Source: Yersinia massiliensis (GTDB lineage: Bacteria > Pseudomonadota > Gammaproteobacteria > Enterobacterales > Enterobacteriaceae). From it: 64,000 nt of DNA. The first letter of the stretch is position 1. Every line of letters begins with the position of its first letter. Shown here piece by piece: positions 7,921 through 16,702 of the stretch. The position numbers and the translations under genes are program-made. The notes under the pieces were generated by a model, which did not search any database, was not told where the DNA came from, and saw only the letters and a program-made list of their open reading frames with translations. The stretch is from assembly GCF_003048255.1 (NCBI RefSeq), contig NZ_CP028487.1, positions 4,340,001 through 4,404,000 of the forward strand. Reading direction: 5' to 3'.

Positions 7921-8203
7921 CCTTGTTCCCTGCAGCCAGCGAAGACTTCAACTTATACCCCTCAAACTGCCATAACGCCTCGCTGGCATTATGCTGTGCT
8001 TTGGCGATGGCCACCTTCCTGCCGGTCTCCTCGTCGAACAGCCCCGGATGTGCCGTGGCGCTGAATCCACTGCTGACCATAAAGCCATCCGGCATCAGTG
8101 CGACGGCAATGGTCAGCGTGGTGCCCGGAAAATGGTGGGTCTGATAATTCAGCGACGCCACCAGGCCGTCTATCGTTTTACGCTCAATTTTGGGTACCAC
8201 CAT
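7910..8203 (-). CDS. Gp49/Sf6 gene 66-like protein
   Basis: 97 residues. The arrangement HHFPGTTLTIAVALMPDGF, then GFSATAHPGLFDEETGRKVA, then A-x-x-A-LWQFEGYKL matches the small N4 gp49/phage Sf6 gene 66 family, common in temperate phages and of unknown function. It is placed between tail tube and the 93-residue gene with tight spacing. Nothing suggests a virion role. Confidence 0.7.
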   Translation of the reverse strand: MVVPKIERKTIDGLVASLNYQTHHFPGTTLTIAVALMPDGFMVSSGFSATAHPGLFDEETGRKVAIAKAQHNASEALWQFEGYKLKSSLAAGNKDDR

Positions 8204-8205
8204 GA

Positions 8206-8727
8206 TTACCCCCCGATATTGATGCGGTAGTCAGTCAACTGGTCAACACCGCCGACGCGGAAGATGTTGGCCAGATAGTCCAGCTCCAGCAGCTCTTCAC
8301 CGTCCAGTACCTGCTTGATGTACGTGCAGGTAAAACTACTGGAGAACTCGGCGTTCTCGTGTTGTTTGAACGTGCCCAACGGGTTCTTCTTGAACATGAT
8401 AGTCAGGAAGGTCACCAGCGGGATTTCATCAATCAGCCCCTGTGAGCTGTAGCGCTGCACACTGGATCGGCACTGCAGGGCCAGCGATTTATACGGATTA
8501 GCGGCAGACAACATCGCATCGCGATAGAAGCTATTCCACTTGATCTCGCCTTCCATTTTGTCGAAGCCTGCCGGGAGTTCCACCTTACCCACCATCCCCA
8601 GCGCTTTGTGCTCCTGCATGGTCATGGACACGTCAGGGAGTTTGACCTCCTCGGCCCGCCCCAGCAGGTTAGCGCCATCCAGATAGATGTTGGCATTGGT
8701 GATGCGGTTGATCTCAATCTTTGCCAT
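8206..8727 (-). CDS. Major tail tube protein (P2 FII-like)
   Basis: 173 residues, beginning MAKIEINRITNANIYLDGAN. The pattern VKLPDVSMTMQEHKALGMVG with KVELPAGFDKMEGEIKWNSF is diagnostic of the P2 FII tube family. It forms the inner tube inside the sheath. The stop is one base before the Gp49-like ATG region and the start abuts the sheath stop, as in P2 (FI then FII). Confidence 0.93.
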   Translation of the reverse strand: MAKIEINRITNANIYLDGANLLGRAEEVKLPDVSMTMQEHKALGMVGKVELPAGFDKMEGEIKWNSFYRDAMLSAANPYKSLALQCRSSVQRYSSQGLIDEIPLVTFLTIMFKKNPLGTFKQHENAEFSSSFTCTYIKQVLDGEELLELDYLANIFRVGGVDQLTDYRINIGG

Positions 8728-10154
8728 CAGCTATTCCCCTTCAGGGTTAACAGGTATTCCGAGGTGATCTCGGTCTCAAACGTCAGCCTTTCCAGCGGCG
8801 GTGGCGGCGTGTATTTGTAGCTCAGTAACAGGTGACCGGCAGCCAGTTCCGTCTCTTCATTACGGGCGGGATCAAACCAGCATTTAAAGCCCAGTAGCGC
8901 ACCGTCGCCAATCAGCTTACGTCCATAGGCGTTGACTGATTCCGTCAGCGCATCAATCAGCGCCTGGGTGATGGGCATATCGATGTACTGCTGACTGAAA
9001 TAGCGCAGGGACTCGTTGATCACATCGCCTGTGCGGCGCACATTCTCAAAGTTGCGCATATGCGTCACCGTTGGCCATGCAGCCATACGGTTCCCCCACA
9101 GACGCAGACCACTTCCGTAGCTGCTAAAGACCGTAGTGATACCCTGTTCGTTAAGCAGGTTTACCTCGCTCTGCGGGTCGTCAATCATCGCCGACAACTG
9201 GCGCTCTACGCCGGTGATACCCATGATTTCCTGGTTGGATGAAGACCACCAGTACCCCTTATCTAGGTCAACTTTGGCACGCAAGCCTGCAGCACGTTGA
9301 CTCAGTGGCTCCAGCCGTTCGCTGTTGGTGGCCGCGTCGTACACCTTGACGTGCGGATAGCACAGGCGGACACGGTCGGAGCTGGTATTGAAGTTAATAG
9401 TGCCTTCCGGGCCACGCCCTGTCAGTGCCTGCGCAAAGGTGGTGCCAATCGGCGCGTCGATGTAGGTCACTGCCCCCAGCTTTTCAGCCATGGCGATAAG
9501 CTCTACTGAGACGCTGTTCTGGGTGCAGAACACCGGGGCAATCAGGATTTTGGCGAAGTAGCCAAACAGGTTGAAGCTGTCGTTAAGCAACTTCATGCCC
9601 GTGCGGTTGCCCGCCGCGTTAACAGCCCCGATGATATCAACTGGGGTGACTTTGGTCGGGTCAGCATAGTGATAGCTGGCCGTCGCCGTTGCGCCCGCCG
9701 CAATGTTTTTTCCGAGACTGGTCACTACGCCGGTCTGCGCATTGAGCGAGTAGTCTTCACCCTCAACGTAAGGCTGACCATCACTGTCCGGTTTCAGCAC
9801 CAGCTGCGCGACCACTGGATTGGCCAGTTGTGCTTTGCCCGTTGCTTTATCGAACGTCACATCTTCATCGGCCACAGCGGTTTTATGTACAGCCGGATCA
9901 AGCACGTTAATCACCAGAACGGTGCCTGCGCCATGATCGTAGATAGCGTCCAGCGCCTGGGGAATGGTAAAGCCGGTAAGCTGACTGCCAAATGCCGCCG
10001 CATCCTTCTCAGACAGGCACTGCACCAACGTATTGACGTCGCCCAACGGGGCGGTGCCAATCAGACCAATGACGGCAGATTTCACCGTCTTAACCGGGCG
10101 GGCACCGTTTTCCACCTCAATGGTTTCGACGCCGTGCAGATAGTTAGCTGACAT
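8727..10154 (-). CDS. Tail sheath protein (P2 FI-like)
   Basis: 475 residues, beginning with HGVETIEVENGARPVKTVKSAVIGLIGTAP, typical of contractile sheath proteins. It contains the insertion domain in the first third and the conserved core with LWGNRMAAWPT and FENVRRTGDVINESLRYFSQQ. It polymerises around the tube and contracts on infection. It overlaps the DUF2635 gene by 11 bases. The full length indicates an intact contractile tail. Confidence 0.94.
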   Translation of the reverse strand: MSANYLHGVETIEVENGARPVKTVKSAVIGLIGTAPLGDVNTLVQCLSEKDAAAFGSQLTGFTIPQALDAIYDHGAGTVLVINVLDPAVHKTAVADEDVTFDKATGKAQLANPVVAQLVLKPDSDGQPYVEGEDYSLNAQTGVVTSLGKNIAAGATATASYHYADPTKVTPVDIIGAVNAAGNRTGMKLLNDSFNLFGYFAKILIAPVFCTQNSVSVELIAMAEKLGAVTYIDAPIGTTFAQALTGRGPEGTINFNTSSDRVRLCYPHVKVYDAATNSERLEPLSQRAAGLRAKVDLDKGYWWSSSNQEIMGITGVERQLSAMIDDPQSEVNLLNEQGITTVFSSYGSGLRLWGNRMAAWPTVTHMRNFENVRRTGDVINESLRYFSQQYIDMPITQALIDALTESVNAYGRKLIGDGALLGFKCWFDPARNEETELAAGHLLLSYKYTPPPPLERLTFETEITSEYLLTLKGNS

Positions 10155-10398
10155 GGGTGTCCTCCGTTTTCACATCGCTGTCGACACCGTTTTTGCGCTT
10201 TGGTAACTGAGGTGCGGGTGTGCTGGCGGTTTGGGTTTCTTCAGGTACTGGCGTCAGGTGCTTCAGCGCCACCAGTACCTTCACATATTCATGGTTCTCC
10301 GGCAGGGAGACGTTCTTTCCCGGCCAGAGCAGGGTTTCGGTTCCGTCCGACAGCGTGACGCCGCTGGCCGGGCCGGAATAACGGTATACTTTCATCAC
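10144..10398 (-). CDS. DUF2635 small protein
   Basis: 84 residues, beginning MMKVYRYSGPASGVTLSDG then WPGKNVSLPENHEYVKVL. This is the short DUF2635 family found immediately before the sheath gene in Mu-like phages (Mu gp38 position). The C-terminal 30 residues are Pro/Thr/Lys-rich and probably disordered. Function unknown; likely a tail assembly factor by position. Confidence 0.75.
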   Translation of the reverse strand: MMKVYRYSGPASGVTLSDGTETLLWPGKNVSLPENHEYVKVLVALKHLTPVPEETQTASTPAPQLPKRKNGVDSDVKTEDTHVS

Positions 10399-10859
10399 TC
10401 GCTTTCCTCATAGTTCACTTCGGTTAACAGCGGGCCAGACGGTAAGTCGCTGTCCTCGATAAAGACGCTTTCTGTTGCAAAGTCGAGGGCGTACTGCCAT
10501 AGCCCTTTGACCTCCCCGATAAAGACTTCACGGGTCAGCCAGATACGGCGACGGCAGTTCGGCGGGGTGTAGCCACCAAGAATGCGACGGATGATATCCA
10601 GGACGTCAATCGCCCCCCTTTTGCCATTGAGCTGGCGAAAGACCACCGTGACGCACAGCTGGATAATCTGAGGCTGGATCACCGCACCGATATCATTCGG
10701 TTTGTCAAAACGCGACCCGGCATAACTGACCAACAACGCGCCGACAGAATGATTGAGACGATACTCAGCCGGTTTCTCCGGGAAATATTCCACCTGCAGT
10801 TGCGGCAGTTTCTCGCGTAACCGGGCCAGCACAGCATCAAGGACAGGCAAAACGTTCAT
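10395..10859 (-). CDS. Mu gp37-like protein (DUF1834)
   Basis: 154 residues with MNVLPVLDAVLARLREKLPQ, then QIIQLCVTVVFRQLNGKRGAIDVLD and a basic segment PPNCRRRIWLTRE. This matches the Mu gp37/DUF1834 family in the head-tail connector region; a tail completion or terminator role is inferred from position. It overlaps the DUF2635 gene by 4 bases and abuts gp36. Confidence 0.78.
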   Translation of the reverse strand: MNVLPVLDAVLARLREKLPQLQVEYFPEKPAEYRLNHSVGALLVSYAGSRFDKPNDIGAVIQPQIIQLCVTVVFRQLNGKRGAIDVLDIIRRILGGYTPPNCRRRIWLTREVFIGEVKGLWQYALDFATESVFIEDSDLPSGPLLTEVNYEESE

Positions 10860-11305
10860 CAGTACTTCTCCAGTAAACCATCACGTCCGCCAAAGGTGGG
10901 GCGTCGTGCCCGTGCCCGGATTTCACCGGACTCGGGCACATCCTTCTGCGTAGACTGCAGCCCCAGCGTGAGTTTTCCGTCACGAATAGCCTCAAGCTGC
11001 CGACGGGCCTCCTTATTGTCATCCTTGACGGTATCGGGCAGATCACCTTCCGGGCGGCGGGCATACAGCCGGTAACGAGACAGCGTGATGGCAATATCCC
11101 GCAGAACGGTCGGCACTTCCGCCAGCGGCAGGGTGTAACGCCCACGCAGGTGAGCATCAATCAGTTCACCTGCGTAGCGGGTACAACTCGCCACTATGTC
11201 TGCGTTAACCGTGGCGGGGGTGTCAAAATCCATCTCCTCGTTGGTCAACTGGATAAGCGTCCGCTCCGGTATCTGCTCCAGCAAGTCCGCCAGGGTGCAG
11301 TACAT
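10859..11305 (-). CDS. Mu gp36-like head-tail connector (DUF1320)
   Basis: 148 residues from the ATG at 11305 (MYCTLADLLEQIPERTLIQL). A longer upstream reading of the frame is only overlap with the DUF2190 gene: GGGGTG lies at ribosome-site distance before this ATG and the upstream stop is two bases away. The pattern ADIVASCTRYAGELIDAHLRGRY and LRDIAITLSRYRLYARRPEG is typical of DUF1320. Family role: gp36-type connector between portal and tail. Confidence 0.84.
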   Translation of the reverse strand: MYCTLADLLEQIPERTLIQLTNEEMDFDTPATVNADIVASCTRYAGELIDAHLRGRYTLPLAEVPTVLRDIAITLSRYRLYARRPEGDLPDTVKDDNKEARRQLEAIRDGKLTLGLQSTQKDVPESGEIRARARRPTFGGRDGLLEKY

Positions 11306-11306
11306 G

Positions 11307-11663
11307 TCACACCCCACGCAGGATGCGGATAACATCGCCTTCGGCCAGCGCCTCATCCAGCGCAATCCCGGCAGAGATACCTGCTGGAGTGTCGCCCGAT
11401 GCAGCGACCTGGGGAATAGCGCAGGCGTTGGCATCGGACTGTACATTTTGGCCTTTTGTGACAGCCGCACCGACTTCGACGGCGATGATACCCAGAACGT
11501 TAACCGGCGTTAAATCACCGGCAGCGGCATCGATTTCTGCCACACCGAGTGCCACGGCTCCGGCCTGACAGGGGGCATTATCGGCACCAACAAAGCGCTG
11601 CTGGGTTAGCGCCGCACTGGCCGTCACGGTAGTAGTCAGAATGATCTGTTGAGTCGTCCCCAT
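11307..11663 (-). CDS. DUF2190 capsid-associated protein
   Basis: 118 residues with QRFVGADNAPCQAGAVALGVAE and NVLGIIAVEVGAAVTKGQNVQSD, the Gly/Ala/Val-rich beta pattern of DUF2190 proteins. These lie beside major capsid genes and probably decorate the capsid. It is directly downstream of the major head gene with a 10-base gap. Confidence 0.8.
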   Translation of the reverse strand: MGTTQQIILTTTVTASAALTQQRFVGADNAPCQAGAVALGVAEIDAAAGDLTPVNVLGIIAVEVGAAVTKGQNVQSDANACAIPQVAASGDTPAGISAGIALDEALAEGDVIRILRGV

Positions 11664-11673
11664 GACTGTCTCC

Positions 11674-12627
11674 TTATTTCACGATGTTGGTGATGAGATA
11701 CCCGGCATCGCCACCGACCACAGCGACTTTGTAGATATCGGTATAACGGCAGTAATTCACCTTGCCGCCTGCGCCTGGATATTTGTCTGCAACAGGCATG
11801 CCCTTACGACGCAGGGTGTAACCAAACGATGGCTCGTTTTCGTCGGCGCTGTCGGTGCCTGGCTGTGGTTTGCCGACATAATGCAGCATCAGGTTATCGG
11901 CCCAGATATCGGACGGGGTTTTGTCCTTATCCTGCGCATCTTTCATGGAGGCCATGGATACCGGTTCGCCAATCACCACGTCTTCCATCTGGAAAAGGTC
12001 TTTCAGAATTTCGATGGTGATACGCTTGCGCTCGTTGGCCCCAATCGCGGACTGGATCGCCGGATGGAATTTCAGCAGCGACATGACGCTGGCACCCATG
12101 GTCATCAGATTCGGGCGCAGACCGGTTTTATTACGTACCACATCAATACCAGCTTCGATCACGGCAATCGGGTTGCCTTTACCCTCCAACCAGCGTTCAG
12201 CGGCTCCCAGGACTTTAACGGATGAGGCCGGGTAGACCTTTTTGTCCTGCGCCAGACGGGCAGCATATAACTCGCGCTTCAGGTTAACGCCACTGGTGAC
12301 GCGACGGATGGCTTTGGCTTCCTCGTTAAACATCGACTCTGCCTGCTCGCGGTAATCCACCGGGGCAGCCAAGTCGTGCTCGTTAAGCACCAGGTCCAGT
12401 TTGCCGGTTTTCTCGCGTACCAGGATGTTACTGTCAGCCCCCACGGCACGTTCGGTGTCGTACTCCACAAAAGCCGACTTGCCAAAGGTTGGCACGGTCA
12501 CGCCTTCCTTATCAGTCTGGACAATGGGAAAAATGTGCTCGCCGATGAACGCGGCATTTTTATAACCGCGTGCGATGCTGGTCAGCACCGGATCAACGAC
12601 GCGCTTACCCTTTAAATAATCAGACAT
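11674..12627 (-). CDS. Major capsid protein (Mu gpT-like)
   Basis: 317 residues, beginning MSDYLKGKRVVDPVLTSIARGYKNAAFIGEHIFPIV. The central VSGVNLKRELYAARLAQDKK and DVVRNKTGLRPNLMTMGASVM are typical of Mu gpT-like HK97-fold capsid proteins. It directly follows the protease/scaffold gene, the usual Mu head order. It has a ribosome site GGAGAG before the ATG. Confidence 0.9.
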   Translation of the reverse strand: MSDYLKGKRVVDPVLTSIARGYKNAAFIGEHIFPIVQTDKEGVTVPTFGKSAFVEYDTERAVGADSNILVREKTGKLDLVLNEHDLAAPVDYREQAESMFNEEAKAIRRVTSGVNLKRELYAARLAQDKKVYPASSVKVLGAAERWLEGKGNPIAVIEAGIDVVRNKTGLRPNLMTMGASVMSLLKFHPAIQSAIGANERKRITIEILKDLFQMEDVVIGEPVSMASMKDAQDKDKTPSDIWADNLMLHYVGKPQPGTDSADENEPSFGYTLRRKGMPVADKYPGAGGKVNYCRYTDIYKVAVVGGDAGYLITNIVK

Positions 12628-12640
12628 GCTCTCTCCTTAA

Positions 12641-13738
12641 TTACAGGCAGCGTGAGACAGCAGCGTCGTAGCTGATGCCTTCTTTTTTCGACAAATCCAG
12701 CGCTTTCTGATGCAGCGCCAGACGCTCTGGATCGGCTTCGGCAAACTCTGCTGAAGTCGTTGAGATACCGGTATCCACACGGTCTTTGGTTGCGTGCTCG
12801 CTAAAGTTCAGCACCGGTGCAGCGCCATCCAGCAGCGTCTTGAACGCCGTGGCAAGCGGTGTGCGGATGTCGCCTTCGGCAAATTCCACCGGCTTATCGC
12901 CAGCAGAGACCGCATCCAGAATGGCGACAACAACGGGCTTCGCTGCCGGGGCCAGTTGACCGCCGCTTACCAGCTTTTCAGCGTAGGACACGTTGTCAGC
13001 GTGCAGCTTCTCCTGCTTGTTCTTCGCATCCAGCGCGGCTCGCTGAGTGGCATCTGCCTTCAGTCGGGTGTTTTCCGCCTGAAGGGCTTCAATTTCTTCT
13101 TTGGTCATCACGTCATTCTCTTGTTGAGGGTTAGGGTTTGGTTCGCTGAAGTCCGGTTCAGACTTCCCGGTATCGCGGTAAGCCTCTTCGCGCAGGGAGT
13201 CGACCTGCCATGATGGAAGTACCTTGTCGGTTTCATCCAGCCCGAACTGGCCAATCAGAAAGTCACGCAGCCGACCCCAGAGAGAGGCATTCGTGATATC
13301 GCCCCAGTCGGCAAACTCGACGACACCTTCTTCTGACTCGCCAAATGACACCTGCTTCAGCCCCTTAATAGAGGGAGGCTGCGCCCCCAGAAAACCGACG
13401 TGGCGAAGGTAAAGCGTGCCGGGTTTCGGGTTGTTCGGTGAGTCGGGGAGGTAGAACGAGGCGGAGACCTTCTTGAAGCGCCCGGAACCTATCATCTCGG
13501 CAAACTGAGGGTCGACCTGACCCGGCTCGGCATTCAGGTCTGCGCCGCTAAGTGACAGGGATTTCACCCAGCCCCACGCCGGGTCTTCCGTTTTGGGATG
13601 ACCAATAACGAGCGGTGCTTCATGGACGGACGGATCGTAGGCTTTTACGCAGGCGGCAAGGTCGCTTTGCGTGAACGGCAGTTTCGTGCCGTGCATGTCG
13701 GTATGAGTACCGGCTTTGAAAATATGAATGGCTGACAT
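12641..13738 (-). CDS. Head maturation protease with embedded scaffold (Mu gpI/Z-like)
   Basis: 365 residues from the ATG at 13738 (MSAIHIFKAGTHTD), chosen for GGGG upstream over the in-frame ATG at 13753. The N-terminal 180 residues match the Mu I protease family (YDPSVHEAPLVIGHP, AWGWVKSLS). The C-terminal part starting MTKEEIEALQAENTRLKAD is coiled-coil and scaffold-like. In Mu the scaffold Z is made from an internal start in the I frame; here an in-frame ATG at 13108 preceded by AAGAG could make a 155-residue scaffold. A long leader (13739-13939) precedes the gene. Confidence 0.87.
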   Translation of the reverse strand: MSAIHIFKAGTHTDMHGTKLPFTQSDLAACVKAYDPSVHEAPLVIGHPKTEDPAWGWVKSLSLSGADLNAEPGQVDPQFAEMIGSGRFKKVSASFYLPDSPNNPKPGTLYLRHVGFLGAQPPSIKGLKQVSFGESEEGVVEFADWGDITNASLWGRLRDFLIGQFGLDETDKVLPSWQVDSLREEAYRDTGKSEPDFSEPNPNPQQENDVMTKEEIEALQAENTRLKADATQRAALDAKNKQEKLHADNVSYAEKLVSGGQLAPAAKPVVVAILDAVSAGDKPVEFAEGDIRTPLATAFKTLLDGAAPVLNFSEHATKDRVDTGISTTSAEFAEADPERLALHQKALDLSKKEGISYDAAVSRCL

Positions 13739-13762
13739 TTTGCTGCCCCGCATGATGTTGTC

Positions 13763-13801
13763 GGAGACAGTTTGTGGAAAAGCCGCGAAGAGCGCTTTTA
13801 A
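13763..13801 (-). promoter_or_regulatory. Late-promoter-like element before the protease gene
   Basis: The minus strand carries CTGTCTCCGACAACA (13756-13770), nearly identical to the element before the holin gene (CTGTCTCCCACACAACA). An A/T-rich stretch with ATTAAAAGC lies upstream. The 200-base gap between the G and I genes is the largest inside the head operon, and Mu has its I promoter at this point. Assignment by analogy. Confidence 0.42.
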
Positions 13802-13939
13802 TCTGCTTTAGAAAAAATAAGGGGAAGATGTCAGAGAGGGAAGCAGGAGTAATTAAAGCCGTAAACGAGGGGGCTGTAAACCTTTATAAAGGCTCCGAGT
13901 CGGGTAACGCGGTAAATCGCCCGCCCCGGAGGGTTAACA

Positions 13940-14401
13940 TCAGCGACGGGCCGCAGATTCAAGATGACGAACAATCGTATCAAGGATGGGAATAACCACA
14001 TCATGCTGCAGCTCACCATCCCCCGTCAGCGGCAGGAACGGGCGGGCCGGAAGCTCTACGGACTCATTGCGACCGGTTTTGCCGCCGAACTGGTGGATCG
14101 GGCCATAAACGACATTAGTGCCAACTGCTGCCTGCCTGTCGTCATGGTCTGTTGATACTGACCCCATCAGTCGTCCGGTGAGTTGCAGCGTCTCACCATC
14201 ACGATCCTGTGCGGCGAGCGAGGGCATCCATCCCGGACGGCCCTCATCCAGAAAGTTAAACTGCGTTTCCGTCAGCAGGGTTCCGGCGATTTTACGCATC
14301 GCGGGTTCCAAGTCTGTGGCGGCTAAATCCAGCGCTTGCAGACTCCGGCGCAGGGATTCATCGTTAATAGTGATGTTGACCAGATTATCGGAAGCCATCA
14401 T
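13940..14401 (-). CDS. Virion morphogenesis protein (gpG/gpS family)
   Basis: 153 residues with NITINDESLRRSLQALDLAATDLEPAMRKIAGTLL, FNFLDEGRPGWMPSLA, then TNVVYGPIHQFGGKTGR, the phage virion morphogenesis family (Mu gpG, P2 gpS). It assists tail completion and head-tail joining. It overlaps the gpF-like gene end by one base. The start has two adjacent Met codons. Confidence 0.86.
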   Translation of the reverse strand: MMASDNLVNITINDESLRRSLQALDLAATDLEPAMRKIAGTLLTETQFNFLDEGRPGWMPSLAAQDRDGETLQLTGRLMGSVSTDHDDRQAAVGTNVVYGPIHQFGGKTGRNESVELPARPFLPLTGDGELQHDVVIPILDTIVRHLESAARR

Positions 14402-15222
14402 TACCCTCTCAGTTCCTGCTGTGCCAGCGGTTTAAGCATGCCCTGATAGCGAGCAAGGTCGGGACGGTATGCCGCACCCGGTGCATATGACCAGCCGACG
14501 TCGGTAGCCACTTTCGTGGTACCGGTCTGGAAGGTGGCAACGTTCTGCATCTCGCCAGTTTTCTCTGAGACCAGTTTCAGCTCCCAGCCCATGGCGGTGC
14601 CGGAATCCGCTACCTTCAGACCACGGGCACGGACGTCGGCTGCACTCAGGGCAATCACGCCGCAGCGGCAGCGCCAGCCGTTCGGCGGGTAGAATGCCTG
14701 CCAGAACGGGTCATCATAACGCAGCACCAGACCATGCAGCACCAGATGGCTCTTGCGGGTATGACTGTCGTTGATGCCGGTATACATCCAATACGGTCTG
14801 TCGTCGACGTTCTCCATCTGTTCGGCCCAGCGTCCGGCGCTGTAAAGCACGGACATATTGGTGCGAAAGATGGTATCGAGACGCCACGGGCTACCCTGCT
14901 GGATAGTGACTGGCTCGCCCGTTACTGGGTCGGTGGTGTCACGCGGCCCCCACCATCCCTTGCGCTGCAGCTCCGGCTCCAGTTCCTTTCGGAACCAGCG
15001 GTCAGTTTTACCCTCATCGAGAGTCTTCTGCAGAGCGCTTCGAATATCCTCCAGAATATCGAAGCGGGTGACTTTGGCCACGGTGAACGCACGGGCATGG
15101 GCATCCTGCCACATCTCCTCCCAGTCCCAGGTAATTTTATACCCTTTGGATTTCAGGTAACTGATGGCCCGCTTCGGGGGTAACGTCATGCAGTACGCCA
15201 GTTCAGCTGTGGTCACGCTCAT
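14401..15222 (-). CDS. Minor head protein (Mu gpF-like)
   Basis: 273 residues from the ATG at 15222 (MSVTTAELAYCMTLPPKRAI), which overlaps the portal stop by 20 bases; the longer upstream frame lies in portal coding sequence. The C-terminal half holds the Mu F domain: NDSHTRKSHLVLHGL, then DPFWQAFYPPNGWRCRC. These proteins are minor head components beside the portal and are needed for head morphogenesis. Located between portal and G as in Mu (gp30). Confidence 0.88.
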   Translation of the reverse strand: MSVTTAELAYCMTLPPKRAISYLKSKGYKITWDWEEMWQDAHARAFTVAKVTRFDILEDIRSALQKTLDEGKTDRWFRKELEPELQRKGWWGPRDTTDPVTGEPVTIQQGSPWRLDTIFRTNMSVLYSAGRWAEQMENVDDRPYWMYTGINDSHTRKSHLVLHGLVLRYDDPFWQAFYPPNGWRCRCGVIALSAADVRARGLKVADSGTAMGWELKLVSEKTGEMQNVATFQTGTTKVATDVGWSYAPGAAYRPDLARYQGMLKPLAQQELRG

Positions 15223-16702
15223 GCAGACGCCCCCAGAGTGTAGAAACAAACAGGATACGGGCCAGCCGTTCCTGCAGGTCATCCGCGTTCATCTGCGGGT
15301 ACAGTTCGGCCAGCACACCCAGCAGCTCCGAAGGATTAACACCGCTTTCAACCTGCTTAAACAGCGGTGCCAGCACCGGCTCAAGCACGCCGTTTAACGA
15401 GCCGCCGTTCACCAAAATATCCAGCGCATCATCAAGGCTCTGCTGCGCCTGAATATCGGCGTCAATCGCCTCGGCGAACGACAGCGGCAGCGCGTTGTTC
15501 TTCTGGCGTTCTGACGGCGGCGTCTCATCAATATCACCGTCCAGCAGCTGGTACTCGCGCTTGAAGTATTGCGGTGTGAATACCACACCGGCGCGGCTGA
15601 GTTTCTCATCACGGGTGGCCTGCGTGTCGTCGACCGTTCCTTGTTCCCACATCTTCCAGACGGGGCTGGCCACATCGCCAAAGTTCAGCGAGACGGCCTG
15701 ACGGATAACCTGATTGACTGCGCTCACCACAATCTCGGCGTCGGCATCGCGGATATCACTGGTGACTTCCAGCCCGGCCTGTGCCGAAGCTCGGTTACTG
15801 TTCGCCTCGGTGGTCTGGTTCTGCCCCAGCAGGGCAATAGAGATTTCACTGCGGGCGAGCGTAATCAGATTCTGGTAAATATCGCTGCTGTCGGCCTTGC
15901 CTGCAGCCTCTTTGATTTCAATGGAGGAATCATCAGGAATCGCCGCCACGGCGTCTTCCACCATCGCCTCCATCGAGTCCAGCAGCAGGTCAATCTCACT
16001 CTGTGCCGTACCGCGCGGGTGCTTACCGATAACCCACGGCGACCCGAATTTCTCGGCAAAGCGCACCCAGAACTTCATCCCGCCTTTTTTGAACGTTACC
16101 GGCCAGAAGCACATCGACAAGTCGGGGAAGCCATACGGGTTGTCGTAGGTCGCATCCTGACGCGGTACCACGAACTTATTCAGCGGTACGGGTTCGCCCT
16201 CCAGCCCAGTGTCTTTGGCTCGGAAGCGCAGCAGGTTATCGTTGTCGAACTGGAACCACTCGGGGGGTTTGCCCACGATATCGGTGACCGCCCAAGACTT
16301 AACCGAACGACCCCACATGATTTCGCAGGGCTGATATCCGTAGAGCACGGCATCGGTCATCTCGCCGATGATGCGGGAGATATCCAAGTCGTCGAGCATG
16401 TCGTTAATAAAGCTGAACACCCGCTCTGGGGCATGACCACGTTCAAGTCCACGCTCCAGAGACTTCACTGCCGCTTTACGCCTGCGGATACAGCCACCAA
16501 CCAGCGGGTCGGTACGCAGCTCGCGATAGATGCGAATATCCCGTCCCTGTGATTTGAGAATAGGGTCGGGATTGGGCAGGTACATCCCTAGACCGAAGAA
16601 GTCGATGGATCGGCTGCGTGACGCAATCTGCTCCGTTAGCGTCTTATTCGGTTCAGCAAAGCTGACAAATTCATTGGGTGATACCCAGAGTCCACGGGCC
16701 AT
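15203..16702 (-). CDS. Portal protein (Mu gp29-like, DUF935)
   Basis: 499 residues. ILKSQGRDIRIYRELRTDPLVGGCIRRRK near the start, RWEPF-type core with PEWFQFDNDNLLRFRAKD and KFGSPWVIGKHPRG are typical of the DUF935 portal family of Mu-like phages. It forms the dodecameric DNA channel. It starts one base from the terminase stop (16702 shared) and shows no frameshift. Confidence 0.92.
   Translation of the reverse strand: MARGLWVSPNEFVSFAEPNKTLTEQIASRSRSIDFFGLGMYLPNPDPILKSQGRDIRIYRELRTDPLVGGCIRRRKAAVKSLERGLERGHAPERVFSFINDMLDDLDISRIIGEMTDAVLYGYQPCEIMWGRSVKSWAVTDIVGKPPEWFQFDNDNLLRFRAKDTGLEGEPVPLNKFVVPRQDATYDNPYGFPDLSMCFWPVTFKKGGMKFWVRFAEKFGSPWVIGKHPRGTAQSEIDLLLDSMEAMVEDAVAAIPDDSSIEIKEAAGKADSSDIYQNLITLARSEISIALLGQNQTTEANSNRASAQAGLEVTSDIRDADAEIVVSAVNQVIRQAVSLNFGDVASPVWKMWEQGTVDDTQATRDEKLSRAGVVFTPQYFKREYQLLDGDIDETPPSERQKNNALPLSFAEAIDADIQAQQSLDDALDILVNGGSLNGVLEPVLAPLFKQVESGVNPSELLGVLAELYPQMNADDLQERLARILFVSTLWGRLHERDHS

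Noticed and set aside
11662..12225. Plus-strand frame opposite the major capsid gene
   Set aside because: Shadow frame; the minus strand encodes a recognisable capsid protein over the same span.
13774..13995. Plus-strand frame in the gap before the protease gene
   Set aside because: It has no convincing ribosome site, runs against the late operon and overlaps a likely promoter.
15569..16552. Long plus-strand frame (327 residues) across the portal gene
   Set aside because: Antisense shadow of a clear portal gene; no ribosome site and no family pattern.
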